Assembly (NCBI GenBank): GCA_021845505.1
Contig: JAJZVU010000003.1
Span: 26,813 to 90,812, forward strand
DNA: 64,000 nucleotides
Origin: Pseudomonadota bacterium
GTDB taxonomy: Bacteria > Pseudomonadota > Gammaproteobacteria > Burkholderiales > Burkholderiaceae_C
Reading direction: 5' to 3'
Position numbers and translations under genes: made by a program. Position 1 is the first letter of the stretch; each line of letters starts with the position of its first letter. This document shows positions 26,451-35,535 of the stretch, piece by piece. The notes beneath the pieces were generated by a model. The model saw only the letters and a list, made by a program, of their open reading frames with translations, was not told where the DNA came from and searched no databases.

Positions 26451-27851
26451 ATGTACCAATCTCAGAAACTGGCGATCCGGTACCTGGTCGCCGCGTTCGC
26501 GCTGTTCGGCGTGATGATCGCAGCCGGCCTGCTGGCGGCCGCCTTCTACCTCGAGCCCGGCCTGCTGTTCGACAAGCTGAACTTCAGCACGGTGAAGATC
26601 CTGCACATCGACACCCTGGTGGTGTGGAACCTGATGGGATTCTTCGGCGCGGTCTACTGGTTCCTGCCGCAGGAGGTCGAGCGCGAGGTCGTCGGCATCC
26701 GGCTGGCCAACGTGATGTTCTGGGTACTGTGCGCCGCCTTCCTCGTCGTCGCCGCGGTGTTCGCGCTGGTGCAGACCGGGCCGACCCGCGACTCCACGCT
26801 GTGGCTGATCAACCAGGGGCGCAAGTACGTCGAGGCTCCGCGCTGGGCCGCCATCGGCATCCTGTGCGTGGTCGCGGTGTTCATGTTCAACATCGTCGCC
26901 ACCGCGGTGAAGGCGCGCAGGATGTCGGGAGTGCTGGGCGTGCTCATCGTCGACCTGGTCCCGCTGTTCGTGCTCTACCTCGATGCCTTCCCCAGCGAGA
27001 CCAACATGGCCAAGGACATGTACTGGTGGTGGTGGCTGGTCCACCTGTGGGTCGAGGCGACCTGGGAGGTGCTGATCGCCTGCATCATGGCCTGGACGCT
27101 GATGCGCCTGCTCGACACCCCGCGCCGCATCGTCGAGACCTGGCTGTACATCACCATCGGACTGGTGATGGGCTCGGGCATCCTCGGCCTCGGACACCAC
27201 TACTACTGGATCGGCACGCCCAAGTACTGGTTCGACCTCGGCGGCTTCTTCTCCGCCCTCGAGCCGCTGCCGCTGATCGGCATGGTGGTGCACGCCGTCT
27301 ACGACGCCGGAGTCCACCGCATGCGCTGCAGCAACCGTCCGGCGCTGTACTGGATGTTCGCCGAAGCCTTCGGCAACTTCTTCGGCGCCGGGGTGTTCGG
27401 CTTCATGATGACCCTGCCGCAGATCAACCTGTTCACCCACGGCACCCAATGGACGGTCTCGCACGGCCATTTCGCCTGGTGGGGCGCCTATGTCTGCGGG
27501 CTGATCTCCATCGTCTACGTGGTGCTGGCCCAGGCGCGCGACGCCAGGCAGGTCGACGGTCCGCTGTGGAAATGGGCCTTCGCTCTGCTCAACCTGGGAA
27601 TCGTCGGCATGGTCGGCGGGCTGCTGATCGCCGGCATGGCACAGGCCTTCTACGAACGCGCGCTCGGCGGCTCGACGCTGCAGTCCTTCATCACCGCCCA
27701 GGGCAGCTCGTGGTTCGTCGAGGGCATGTGGGTGCGCGCCGCGTTCGGCGTCATGTTCGCGCTGGGCTACGTGCTGCTGGTGGTCGACCTGGCGCGCGTC
27801 GGCCGCAGAGCGGCCGCGCCCGAACTGCGCGCTGCCGGGGTGGGCGCGTGA
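26451..27851 (+). CDS. norB: nitric oxide reductase subunit B (cytochrome c-dependent)
   Basis: 466 aa haem-copper-family subunit with 12 helices, reducing 2 NO to N2O in the inner membrane. The ligands of Pseudomonas NorB are all present: H52 and H340 for haem b, H338 for haem b3, H198, H249 and H250 plus E202 for the FeB site, and E271. There is no N-terminal quinol-oxidase extension, so it is the cNOR type. AGAGGA precedes the ATG. Two small membrane-protein genes follow in the same transcript. Confidence 0.97.
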   Translation: MYQSQKLAIRYLVAAFALFGVMIAAGLLAAAFYLEPGLLFDKLNFSTVKILHIDTLVVWNLMGFFGAVYWFLPQEVEREVVGIRLANVMFWVLCAAFLVVAAVFALVQTGPTRDSTLWLINQGRKYVEAPRWAAIGILCVVAVFMFNIVATAVKARRMSGVLGVLIVDLVPLFVLYLDAFPSETNMAKDMYWWWWLVHLWVEATWEVLIACIMAWTLMRLLDTPRRIVETWLYITIGLVMGSGILGLGHHYYWIGTPKYWFDLGGFFSALEPLPLIGMVVHAVYDAGVHRMRCSNRPALYWMFAEAFGNFFGAGVFGFMMTLPQINLFTHGTQWTVSHGHFAWWGAYVCGLISIVYVVLAQARDARQVDGPLWKWAFALLNLGIVGMVGGLLIAGMAQAFYERALGGSTLQSFITAQGSSWFVEGMWVRAAFGVMFALGYVLLVVDLARVGRRAAAPELRAAGVGA

Positions 27852-28141
27852 ACCCCCACCAGCTGCTGCGCACCGCGATGCTGCTGGGCCTGTTCGTCAC
27901 GCTGGCCGGCGGCTACGCGCTGCTCTGGGGAGCCGGGCGGCTGCACGCCAGCCGCCTGCTGGCGGGCGCCGGCTACCTGTGCTACGCGGCGCAATGGACG
28001 ATCGCGGCGATGCTGTGGATCGGCAGCGATCTGGGCCTGCCGTGGAAGCTGCTGCTCGCGGCCTCGGCCGCCGCGTGCAGCCTGATCCCCAGGGTATCGC
28101 TGCATTACGTACGACAACTGGAAGAACCGACCGAAGGGTGA
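27848..28141 (+). CDS. small membrane protein of the nor operon
   Basis: 97 aa with three predicted helices (about 8-27, 36-58, 65-83). The GTG start overlaps the norB stop (GTGA), so it is translationally coupled and likely needed with NorB, perhaps in assembly. I do not recognise a named family. It has no metal motif. Confidence 0.8.
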   Translation: MNPHQLLRTAMLLGLFVTLAGGYALLWGAGRLHASRLLAGAGYLCYAAQWTIAAMLWIGSDLGLPWKLLLAASAAACSLIPRVSLHYVRQLEEPTEG

Positions 28142-28143
28142 CC

Positions 28144-28482
28144 ATGATGGGTGCGATTTCGAATGGCCTTGCCACGCTGATCGGGCTGTGGCTTTCCTAT
28201 GCTGCGGTGCTCGACCTCGGGCGACTGCGCGGCCAGGCCTGGACCGTGTACGCCGCGGCGGCCGCGGCCGCCGCACTGGCGCTGCTGTCGCGGCGCGGCG
28301 ACTTCGCCCGCTGGCCGGGCACGACGGAGATCGCCGCTGCGGCGGTCGCCGCCGGCACGCTGGCGCTGTTCCAGGCCGGGGTGCTGAATCACCTGGTCGC
28401 CTTCTGGCTGGTGTTCTTCGCCGGCAACGTGATCTCGGTGCTGGCGCTGTGGGCCGCGCTGTATCGCCCCCGCGCCGCCTGA
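28144..28482 (+). CDS. small membrane protein, last gene of nor operon
   Basis: 112 aa with about four hydrophobic helices separated by short Arg-rich loops (SRRGDFARWPG), somewhat like SPW-repeat proteins, though I would not assign it. It follows the preceding gene after 2 bp and is convergent with the L,D-transpeptidase gene. Function unknown; operon position suggests a link to NO respiration. Confidence 0.75.
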   Translation: MMGAISNGLATLIGLWLSYAAVLDLGRLRGQAWTVYAAAAAAAALALLSRRGDFARWPGTTEIAAAAVAAGTLALFQAGVLNHLVAFWLVFFAGNVISVLALWAALYRPRAA

Positions 28483-28507
28483 GCTCCCGCCGCGCCGCCG
28501 CGCGCGT

Positions 28508-29257
28508 TCAGCCGGCGGCGTTCAGGATGGTCGAATGCCGCAGCCAGTCCGCATCGGGGTAGTAGCCCACGAGGACGGTGTGGTCGCGGATCAGCCGCAC
28601 CACCGCGTCCTCCACTTTCGGGCTCAACGCGAAGCAGCCCCAGCTGCGGCCGATGCGGCCGTGGGTCTGCGCGTAGGCCTTGCCCACGTACGCCGCGCCA
28701 TGCACCACGATGTCGCGCAGGTAGGCCGCGCCGTTGAAGGCCGGGTCGAGTCCGTGCAGGCGCAGCGAATAGCCGTGCTTGCCGTAATAGGTGCGGCCGG
28801 TCAGGTAGACCCCCAGGCTGCTCGCATCGGTGCCCGGCCGATTGGAAAAACGCGTCGCCTGCGCGAGACCGCTGCCCTTGCCGTGCGCGACGTAGGTGTA
28901 GTACAGCACCTTGCCGGTGAGCACGTCGGCCACCGCCAGCCGGGGCTGGCTGGACGGCACCGAGAAGTCCACGATGGTGACCAGGGGCTTGTCGGTGAGG
29001 TGCAACTGGCGCACCCGCGTGTAAGCCTTGAGGGTGGTCCGGATGGCCTGCGGGCTGATCGCCGGCGCCTGCGCGTGGATGGTCTCGACCAGCCTGGGCA
29101 GCGGAGCCGGCGGCGCGGCGCCGGCATGCGCCCGCGGCGCTGCGAGAACCCCGATCAACGCCGACCCCAGCGCCGAGCGCCGGCTCGCTGCGCGCAGCGC
29201 CGCGGCCAGTCCCGCAGGGCTTCGCCGCTGCCGCTGGAATCGCTGGCCGGCCGACAT
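28508..29257 (-). CDS. murein L,D-transpeptidase catalytic-domain family protein
   Basis: 249 aa. An Arg-rich N-terminus and hydrophobic stretch ending in APRAHAGA suggest export, possibly by Tat (SRRSALGS) or Sec. The catalytic domain of the YkuD-like (YkuD_2) type shows VDFSVPSS, a conserved His in DIVVHGAAY and the nucleophile in RSWGCFALSP. It would cross-link or trim peptidoglycan peptides in the periplasm. It follows another L,D-transpeptidase gene by 13 bp on the same strand, so the pair is an operon. Confidence 0.85.
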   Translation of the reverse strand: MSAGQRFQRQRRSPAGLAAALRAASRRSALGSALIGVLAAPRAHAGAAPPAPLPRLVETIHAQAPAISPQAIRTTLKAYTRVRQLHLTDKPLVTIVDFSVPSSQPRLAVADVLTGKVLYYTYVAHGKGSGLAQATRFSNRPGTDASSLGVYLTGRTYYGKHGYSLRLHGLDPAFNGAAYLRDIVVHGAAYVGKAYAQTHGRIGRSWGCFALSPKVEDAVVRLIRDHTVLVGYYPDADWLRHSTILNAAG

Positions 29258-29270
29258 GCTCCGGTCCTCG

Positions 29271-30221
29271 TCAGGGCGCGCGGCCGACGATGAGCACGGT
29301 CGGCCCGTCGCCGATCGCATGCAGCCGGCCGTCGTCGGGATGCGCAGCGATCGCCCATTCGTAGAGCCTGCGCGCATCGTCGAGCACCGGCCGGCGCGGA
29401 ACCCCGTAGTACTGTCTTTGCATCGCCTCATCGTACAGGCCGATGCAGCCATGCGAGGCGGCGCGGCCCGGCAGGTCGCGGCCGTGGATCCACACCTCGA
29501 CCCCCTGGGGCGTCGTGTAGAAGCGCAGCGCATAGTGCATCGGATAGGGCTTGTCGGTGTTCTCCATGTCATAGACCGAAGAACGGTGCAGCCGATCGTA
29601 CGCCGTCACGCTGAACAGGCCGTCCGGGGTGCGCAGAGCCGGGTCGGAGTCGCTGCCCGAAGTGATGGGAAAGGACATGACCAGCTTGCCGTAGGCGTAG
29701 GCGCCCAGGAACTGCTCCGACAGGTCGACCAGCAGGAACCTGGGCTCGCCCGCGGCAGCCTGGTAACGGGCGGGCATCGGAGTGAAGCCTCGCAGCTGGC
29801 GGGGGTCCAGCGGCAGCTTGATGCGCACACCCGGGTAGAGATGCCGGCGGTCGATCCGGTTGAAGCGCAGGCCGTCCTGCCAGTGCGGACCGAAAAGCCC
29901 GATCGGCGTGTCGCCGCGCACCACCCGGTGGCAGGTCCATGCGACCGCCGCATCGCTGGGATAGTGGACGGCGCAGGTGTCGGGGACCGGCTCGGCGAGG
30001 CTCGCGATCGCGCAGCAGCCCAAACCCAGCGCGCACAGGCCGCGGGCCAGGCTCCTGCTCCAGCCGCGCAGCGATTGCGCGCGCGCCCGCGGGGTCGCCG
30101 AAGGCGGGCGGTCGACACGAGCGCCGGGCAAGCGCGGCATGGCGGAGGATCCGGGTGGCAGCGAATGCGATCCGACAAGCCGGAGTCGCGATCCGATCAC
30201 GACCATAGCGCCGATCGCCAT
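29271..30221 (-). CDS. L,D-transpeptidase (YkuD domain) with LysM-like N-terminal domain
   Basis: Up to 316 aa. After a signal-like hydrophobic segment (about 60-78) comes a LysM-like module (CHRVVRGDTPIGLFG through LYPGVRIKLP) for peptidoglycan binding and then the YkuD domain with IHGRDLPGRAASHGCIGLYD, carrying the catalytic His and Cys. It forms 3-3 cross-links or attaches proteins to peptidoglycan. The start is uncertain: an ATG at 30140 gives a more normal signal-peptide length than 30221. Probably co-transcribed with the downstream gene. Confidence 0.85.
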   Translation of the reverse strand: MAIGAMVVIGSRLRLVGSHSLPPGSSAMPRLPGARVDRPPSATPRARAQSLRGWSRSLARGLCALGLGCCAIASLAEPVPDTCAVHYPSDAAVAWTCHRVVRGDTPIGLFGPHWQDGLRFNRIDRRHLYPGVRIKLPLDPRQLRGFTPMPARYQAAAGEPRFLLVDLSEQFLGAYAYGKLVMSFPITSGSDSDPALRTPDGLFSVTAYDRLHRSSVYDMENTDKPYPMHYALRFYTTPQGVEVWIHGRDLPGRAASHGCIGLYDEAMQRQYYGVPRRPVLDDARRLYEWAIAAHPDDGRLHAIGDGPTVLIVGRAP

Positions 30222-30305
30222 GCCGCCGCGCCCCGTCGGCGCCCGCGGCTTGCATCAGATCAACAAAGGGCCGACCGGATCCGCGGCCGCAAGCCCGCCC
30301 CGGGC

Positions 30306-31370
30306 CTAATCGGCCTGCTCGGAATAGATCGCATCGAACGCCTGCGCCGCGTTGCGGAAGGCATCGAGCACTTCCGGGTCGAAATGCCCGGGCAGGGTCC
30401 GGCCGTCGCCCCGGACGATCACACCCAGCGCCTGCTCGTGGCCCAGCGGGTCCTTGTAGGGACGGCGGCTGCGCAGCGCGTCGTAGACGTCGCAGATCGC
30501 CATGATGCGCGCGCTCAGCGGAATGGCATCGCCCGCGACGCCGTGGGGATAACCGCTGCCATCCCACCGTTCGTGGTGACCCAGCGCGATCTCCTCGCCC
30601 ATGCGCAGGTAGGCGCATTCGCCCTCGCCCTGCGCCAGGATGCGCGCGCCGAGACTGGTATGGGTCTGCATCACCGTCCTCTCCTCGGCATCCAGCGGAC
30701 CCGGCTTGAGCAGGATATGGTCCGGAATCGCGATCTTGCCCACGTCGTGCAGCGGACTGGCATGAAAGATCGAGTCGACGAACTCATCGCCCATGCCCAG
30801 TCGCTGCGCCAGCTCGCTGCTGTAGAAACTGATGCGCTTGATGTGGGCGCCGGTCTCCTGGTCGCGGAATTCGGCTGCACGCATGATCGTGCAGATGGTG
30901 TCTCGATGGCTCGCGGTGAGCTGCGCACTGCGCTCGCGCACCTGCTGCTCCAGCGTACGGTTGTGCAGTGCCAGCAGATCGCCGTATTCCTTCAGGCGCA
31001 GCAGGTTGCGCACGCGAACCCACAGCTCGGCACGATCGACCGGCTTGCCGAGGAACTCCTCGGCGCCGCAGTCCAGCGCCCGCAGGCGGGCCGCGCGATC
31101 GTCGAGCGCGGTGACCATGATGACCGGGATCGACCGCGTGTCGTCGTCGGACTTGAGTTCATGCACGACGCGGAAGCCGTCCTTGCCGGGCATCATCGCA
31201 TCGAGCAGGATCAGGTCGGGTCGATCCTGCCTGGCACGTTCGAGTCCCGCGTCGCCGTCCGCCGCCTCCAGCGTCGCGTGCCCTTCCCGCTCGAGCAGCA
31301 GGCGCAGGAATTCGCGATTGCGGGGGTCGTCGTCGACGATCAGAACCACCTTGGACGCTTGGGCGGACAT
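30306..31370 (-). CDS. response regulator with HD-GYP c-di-GMP phosphodiesterase domain
   Basis: 354 aa. REC domain residues 1-125 with the acidic pair DDD at 13-15 and phosphoacceptor D57 (LILLDAMMPG). A coiled linker (about 130-160) leads to the HD-GYP domain with LHDVGKIAIPD (HD near residue 206) and HHERWDGSGYP (GYP near 267). Predicted to degrade c-di-GMP on phosphorylation. It lies 11 bp after the hybrid kinase gene, its probable phosphodonor. Confidence 0.93.
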   Translation of the reverse strand: MSAQASKVVLIVDDDPRNREFLRLLLEREGHATLEAADGDAGLERARQDRPDLILLDAMMPGKDGFRVVHELKSDDDTRSIPVIMVTALDDRAARLRALDCGAEEFLGKPVDRAELWVRVRNLLRLKEYGDLLALHNRTLEQQVRERSAQLTASHRDTICTIMRAAEFRDQETGAHIKRISFYSSELAQRLGMGDEFVDSIFHASPLHDVGKIAIPDHILLKPGPLDAEERTVMQTHTSLGARILAQGEGECAYLRMGEEIALGHHERWDGSGYPHGVAGDAIPLSARIMAICDVYDALRSRRPYKDPLGHEQALGVIVRGDGRTLPGHFDPEVLDAFRNAAQAFDAIYSEQAD

Positions 31371-31381
31371 GCGATCTCCTG

Positions 31382-33895
31382 CTAACGCTGCGATACGGCC
31401 TGGCGCAGTGCGGCCAGCAGCCGCTGCTCGTTGAATCTCGACTTGCGCACCACGCTGCAGGTCTGGTCCTGCAGCGCACTGCGCTGCGCCGCGTCGAGCT
31501 CCATCGCGGTCAGCACCACGACAGGGATCCCGGCGGTGGCGTCGTCCGCGCGCAGCGCGGCCAGGACCTCGAATCCGCTCATCCCCGGCATCAGCAGATC
31601 GAGGATGATCAGCCTGGGCTTGTGCGCGCGCGCCATCGACAAGGCCTCGCGTCCGTCCCGGGCGCACAGGCTGGTGCATCCGTTCGCGGCGAGCAGCGAG
31701 CCGACGACCTCCAGCGCCTGCGGCTCGTCGTCGACCACCAGGACGGGGGAAGCGCAGCCATCGCCGGAGGCATCCAGCAGGTGCAGTCGCTGCAGCACGC
31801 TGCGCAGCATCCTGGCCGGAACCGGCTTTTGCAGCGCGTCGACCGCGCCCAGAGCAAGGCCCTTGCCGGTGTCGGCGACGATCGACGCGACGACCACCGG
31901 GATCGCCTGCAGCTCCGGGGTGCTCTTGATCCGCGCGAGGAATTCCCAGCCGTCGATTCCCGGAAGCAGCACGTCGAGCACGATCAGGCACGGCTTGGTC
32001 TCGCGCAGCAGGTCCCACGCCTGCTCGGCGCTCGACGCGACCAGGACGTCGCAGCCCGCGCTTTCCAGTTGCACGCGGATCAACCCGGCCGCGCTGGCGT
32101 CGTCGTCCACCACCAGCGCCAATGGCGGCGTGGTGGCGTCGCGCCGCACAGGCTGCACCTGCGCTTCGGTGCGCCGCGCGTCGACCCCGCGCAACGGCAG
32201 CCAGACGCAGAAGGTGGTTCCGACACCCTCGCTGCTGCGCAGTCCGACGCAGCCGCGCTGCAGCGCGCACAGCCTGCGCACCAGCGTCAATCCCAGTCCG
32301 CTTCCCTGGTACTGGCGAGCCAGCGAACTGTCGATCTGCACGAAGGGCTCGAACAGGCGCTGCATGTCGGCCTGCCCGATCCCGATCCCGCTGTCGCAGA
32401 CCTCGATCTGCAGCAACCGATCCTCGTCGCCTTCGGCCAGCGGCTGCGCCACGCGGTCGCATGCGGCCAGCGCGGCCAGCGCCTGCGCGCGGCTCACGGC
32501 GGCAGCGCGCAGTTCCACCCGCCCTCCGTCGGGGGTGAACTTCACCGCGTTCGACAACAGGTTGTAGACGATCTGCTTGCACTTGCGCGGGTCGAGCAGC
32601 GCGGTGCCGAGGGTGTCGGGAACCCAGGCCGTCAGGGCGATGCGCTGCGCCATCGCCTTTTCCTTGACCACCGACAGGCAGCCGCGCAGCAGCTGCGCCG
32701 GGTCCACGACCTCGGCGTCGAGCGACATCTTGCCGGCCTCGATCTTCGACAGATCCAGCACATCGTTGATCAATTCGAGCAGGTGCTCGCCGCTGTCGTA
32801 GATATCGCTGACGTACTCGATCTGGCGCGCGTCCAGCGCACCGGCCAGGCCATCGCGCAGCACCTCGGAAAAACCCATGATCGCGTTCAGGGGCGTGCGC
32901 AGCTCATGGCTCATGCTGGCGAGGAATTCGCTCTTGAAGCGCGTCGCGGTCTCGGCCGCCCGCCGCATGTCCTCGAGCGCGCGTTCGCGCGCCTTGGCTT
33001 CGCCGATGTCCTCGACGACCCAGATGGTGGATCGCGCGGTCCCGTCGCCTGCGAGGGTGCGCGCCGCCACGCGCGCCCAGAACGGGCTTGCGTCGAGCCG
33101 CAGCAGCTGCAGTTCGGCGGCAAAGGTCGGCGCACCCGCCACCCCGGTCTCCAGCGTCGCGTCGAGGGCCGCCGACTGGCTCGAATCGGCCGCGCGCAGC
33201 AGCTCGCGCAGCGCCCGCCCGGCCAGGTCCGTCGTCGGCGCAACGCCCAGGATGCTCGCCAGCTTGGGGTTGCCGCGCTCGACCGTCGGGCCGACCGAGA
33301 ACATGACGCCGACCTCGACGTTGTCCAGGATGGCCTGCAGTGCCGCGGTGCGCTGCGCGACGCGCGCCTCCAGTTCCTCGTACACCCGCAGGTTCTCCAT
33401 GGCCACCGCGGTGGTGTCGGCCAGCGCCTGCAGGACCCGCAACTCGTCGGGTGACGGAACGTGGTGGGACGCCCAGTAATTGCCGATGGCTCCGACCGGT
33501 TCCAGCGTGCGAATGGGCACCATCGCCAGGCTCTTCACGAAGGTCGGCCGGTAGGCTTCGGCGGGAATGCGCGGGTCGGCGTAGATGTCGGCGATGGCTG
33601 CCGGCTCGCGGTGGTGCATCACCCATCCGCTGATGCACGCGCTCATCGGGAAGCGCTGGCCTTTCCACAGCGGCTCGATCGCATCCTCGTCGGCATAGAA
33701 GCAGCGGTCGCCGTCGCGCAGCACGAAGGTCGCGCCGTCGGCTCCGGTCAGTTCGCGCGCGGCGCGGCGCACGATGTCCATCACGCCGGGCAGGTCGCGC
33801 GCCATCGAAAGGCGCTGCACGACCTCGACCAGGCGCTCCATCGCGTGGCCATACCAGGCCGAACGCAGCGCCGAGGCTTCGGCGGGCCGGCTCAT
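31382..33895 (-). CDS. hybrid sensor histidine kinase (GAF-PAS-HisKA-HATPase-REC-REC)
   Basis: 837 aa and soluble. Domains in order: GAF (about 25-170), short coiled coil, PAS (about 185-300), HisKA with FLASMSHELRTPLNAIMG (His near 328), HATPase_c (about 440-560), REC1 with LIVLDVLLPG (Asp near 641) and REC2 with LIILDLLMPG (Asp near 766). The paired receivers suggest a phosphorelay. The start overlaps the stop of the GAF-EAL gene (ATGA); the HD-GYP regulator follows. The three form one c-di-GMP control operon. The signal is unknown; the GAF domain could bind a small molecule. Confidence 0.93.
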   Translation of the reverse strand: MSRPAEASALRSAWYGHAMERLVEVVQRLSMARDLPGVMDIVRRAARELTGADGATFVLRDGDRCFYADEDAIEPLWKGQRFPMSACISGWVMHHREPAAIADIYADPRIPAEAYRPTFVKSLAMVPIRTLEPVGAIGNYWASHHVPSPDELRVLQALADTTAVAMENLRVYEELEARVAQRTAALQAILDNVEVGVMFSVGPTVERGNPKLASILGVAPTTDLAGRALRELLRAADSSQSAALDATLETGVAGAPTFAAELQLLRLDASPFWARVAARTLAGDGTARSTIWVVEDIGEAKARERALEDMRRAAETATRFKSEFLASMSHELRTPLNAIMGFSEVLRDGLAGALDARQIEYVSDIYDSGEHLLELINDVLDLSKIEAGKMSLDAEVVDPAQLLRGCLSVVKEKAMAQRIALTAWVPDTLGTALLDPRKCKQIVYNLLSNAVKFTPDGGRVELRAAAVSRAQALAALAACDRVAQPLAEGDEDRLLQIEVCDSGIGIGQADMQRLFEPFVQIDSSLARQYQGSGLGLTLVRRLCALQRGCVGLRSSEGVGTTFCVWLPLRGVDARRTEAQVQPVRRDATTPPLALVVDDDASAAGLIRVQLESAGCDVLVASSAEQAWDLLRETKPCLIVLDVLLPGIDGWEFLARIKSTPELQAIPVVVASIVADTGKGLALGAVDALQKPVPARMLRSVLQRLHLLDASGDGCASPVLVVDDEPQALEVVGSLLAANGCTSLCARDGREALSMARAHKPRLIILDLLMPGMSGFEVLAALRADDATAGIPVVVLTAMELDAAQRSALQDQTCSVVRKSRFNEQRLLAALRQAVSQR

Positions 33896-35079
33896 CCGCG
33901 CGGCTCCGGCGGATCGTCGAGCGGCCGTGGGCGCCCCAGCAGGTAGCCCTGCGCGTGGCCGACCCCGAGGTCGAGCAACACCCGCAACACCGCCTCGGTC
34001 TCGACTCCCTCGGCCACCACGGTGCTGCCGGTCTGCTCGGCGAAGCGTTGCACCGCGGCGGCCAGCGCGCGGTACTGTCGCGTGGAGTCGATCTGCCGGA
34101 TGAGGCTGTTGTCCAGCTTGATGACATCGGGCTGCAGCCTCAGGATGTGGCGAAAGCTCGCGAAGCCGGCGCCGGCATCGTCCACCGCGATGCGCAGGCC
34201 GCGCTTCCTGAGCGGTTCGATGGCGCGCGCGATGATCGAGTAGTCGTCCACCGAAGCATGCTCGGTCACCTCGAGGATCAGTCGCTCGAAGGGATGCGTG
34301 CCCAGCACAGGCTCCAGGACTCCCGACAGCAGGGTCTGCGGCGAGGCATTGAGCGACAGGTAGGTCTGCTGCGGCAGGCGCGCCAGCCCGCGCAGTGCCT
34401 TTTCGATGGCCGCCGCTTCGAGCCGGGCCTGCAGCCCGATCTCGGCGGCTTCGTTGAACCAGATGTCGGGCGCGCGCACGGGCTCGTCGACGAAGCGCGT
34501 CAGCGCCTCATGGCCGACGACCGTCCTGTCCGGCAGTCGCACGATCGGCTGGTAGACGGTCGCGAAACGCTCGCCATCGAGCACCCCCGCGTAGCGCACG
34601 AGCAGGTCGCGCCGGCGCCCTTCCTCGATGACCTGCTCCTCGATGAAGCGTGCGGTCATGTCGGCGAAGCACCGCAGGGTCTTCACTTCGCGCTCGCCCA
34701 GCGAGTCGTCCGGGCGTCTGCTGAAACAGCAGAAGGTGCCATAGATGCGACCGTCGCTCAACCGGATCGGCACGCTCAGATGCGCGCCGACCGGCAGCGC
34801 GGCCGTCACCGGCAGCGTGCGTGCCTCGGCCACGCGCGCGGCATCCTGCATCAACTCGGGCAGGCGGCCGTCGACGACACGCTGGCAGAAGCTGTCCTCC
34901 AGCGGGTCGGACGCCCCGACGCGGATCGGCGGATCCTCCAGCAGCGAATCGACGTAGCGGAACACCCGACGCCCCTCCCTGAACTCGGAGATGAACGCCA
35001 CTTCCAGTCCGATCAGCCGGCGCACGGATTGCAGCGCCTCGAGGACCAGTTCCTCCGCGTTGCGCCTGGGCAAGTACAC
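33892..35079 (-). CDS. GAF-EAL c-di-GMP phosphodiesterase
   Basis: 395 aa. GAF domain (about 5-155) followed by an EAL domain from about 165. Motifs: GHEALTRF, LNASPQ, LEVTEHA, VDDAGAGFAS, IKLDNSL, VAEGVET and GHAQGYLLGRP. The DDFG loop reads DDAG here, a small departure that is tolerated in active enzymes. First gene of a three-gene operon whose other end also encodes a phosphodiesterase. Confidence 0.9.
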   Translation of the reverse strand: MYLPRRNAEELVLEALQSVRRLIGLEVAFISEFREGRRVFRYVDSLLEDPPIRVGASDPLEDSFCQRVVDGRLPELMQDAARVAEARTLPVTAALPVGAHLSVPIRLSDGRIYGTFCCFSRRPDDSLGEREVKTLRCFADMTARFIEEQVIEEGRRRDLLVRYAGVLDGERFATVYQPIVRLPDRTVVGHEALTRFVDEPVRAPDIWFNEAAEIGLQARLEAAAIEKALRGLARLPQQTYLSLNASPQTLLSGVLEPVLGTHPFERLILEVTEHASVDDYSIIARAIEPLRKRGLRIAVDDAGAGFASFRHILRLQPDVIKLDNSLIRQIDSTRQYRALAAAVQRFAEQTGSTVVAEGVETEAVLRVLLDLGVGHAQGYLLGRPRPLDDPPEPRG

Positions 35080-35535
35080 CTTGTGGCTCCTCGTCGGGAC
35101 TCACCCTCGCGTTGCGGCGAGGTACGGGCGGCGCGATGCGTCGACTCGATCCGGCCCAGCGACGCGTTCAGCGGCGTTGCCGGACGATCGAGCCGAAGCG
35201 TCGACGATGGTGCGATCGAGGTTCATGCGTTTCCCCCACCTCGGGATCTGCGGGCACGGTTGCACGCGCGAAGCGACAAGGCACGGACGGGGGCGTGGTC
35301 TGTGCCGGGCAAGGCCGGAGCGTCCGGCGACTCGTGGGTGACGGCCAGGGGCTGGGGCGCGTCGCAAGCCGCGGCGATCCGACACGCCAAGCCATCTCGC
35401 GTGTCCTTCGCGCAAAACGCGGTTGCACGGTCCCATCGTATAAAGTGTCCCCCAACCGGTCAACAAGAGGTCGGTTGGAATCCATTGCTTACATCTGGAC
35501 ATTCTTTCGAACCATTCGCCCGTTGCGGTGCCTCG
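35080..35535. other. intergenic region between divergent signalling genes
   Basis: 456 bp without a credible gene. A TATAAA at 35440-35445 on the plus strand could be a -10 for the ANTAR regulator but lacks a good -35. The stretch 35400-35520 is less GC-rich than its surroundings, consistent with promoters for both directions. I see no strong palindrome. Confidence 0.4.
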
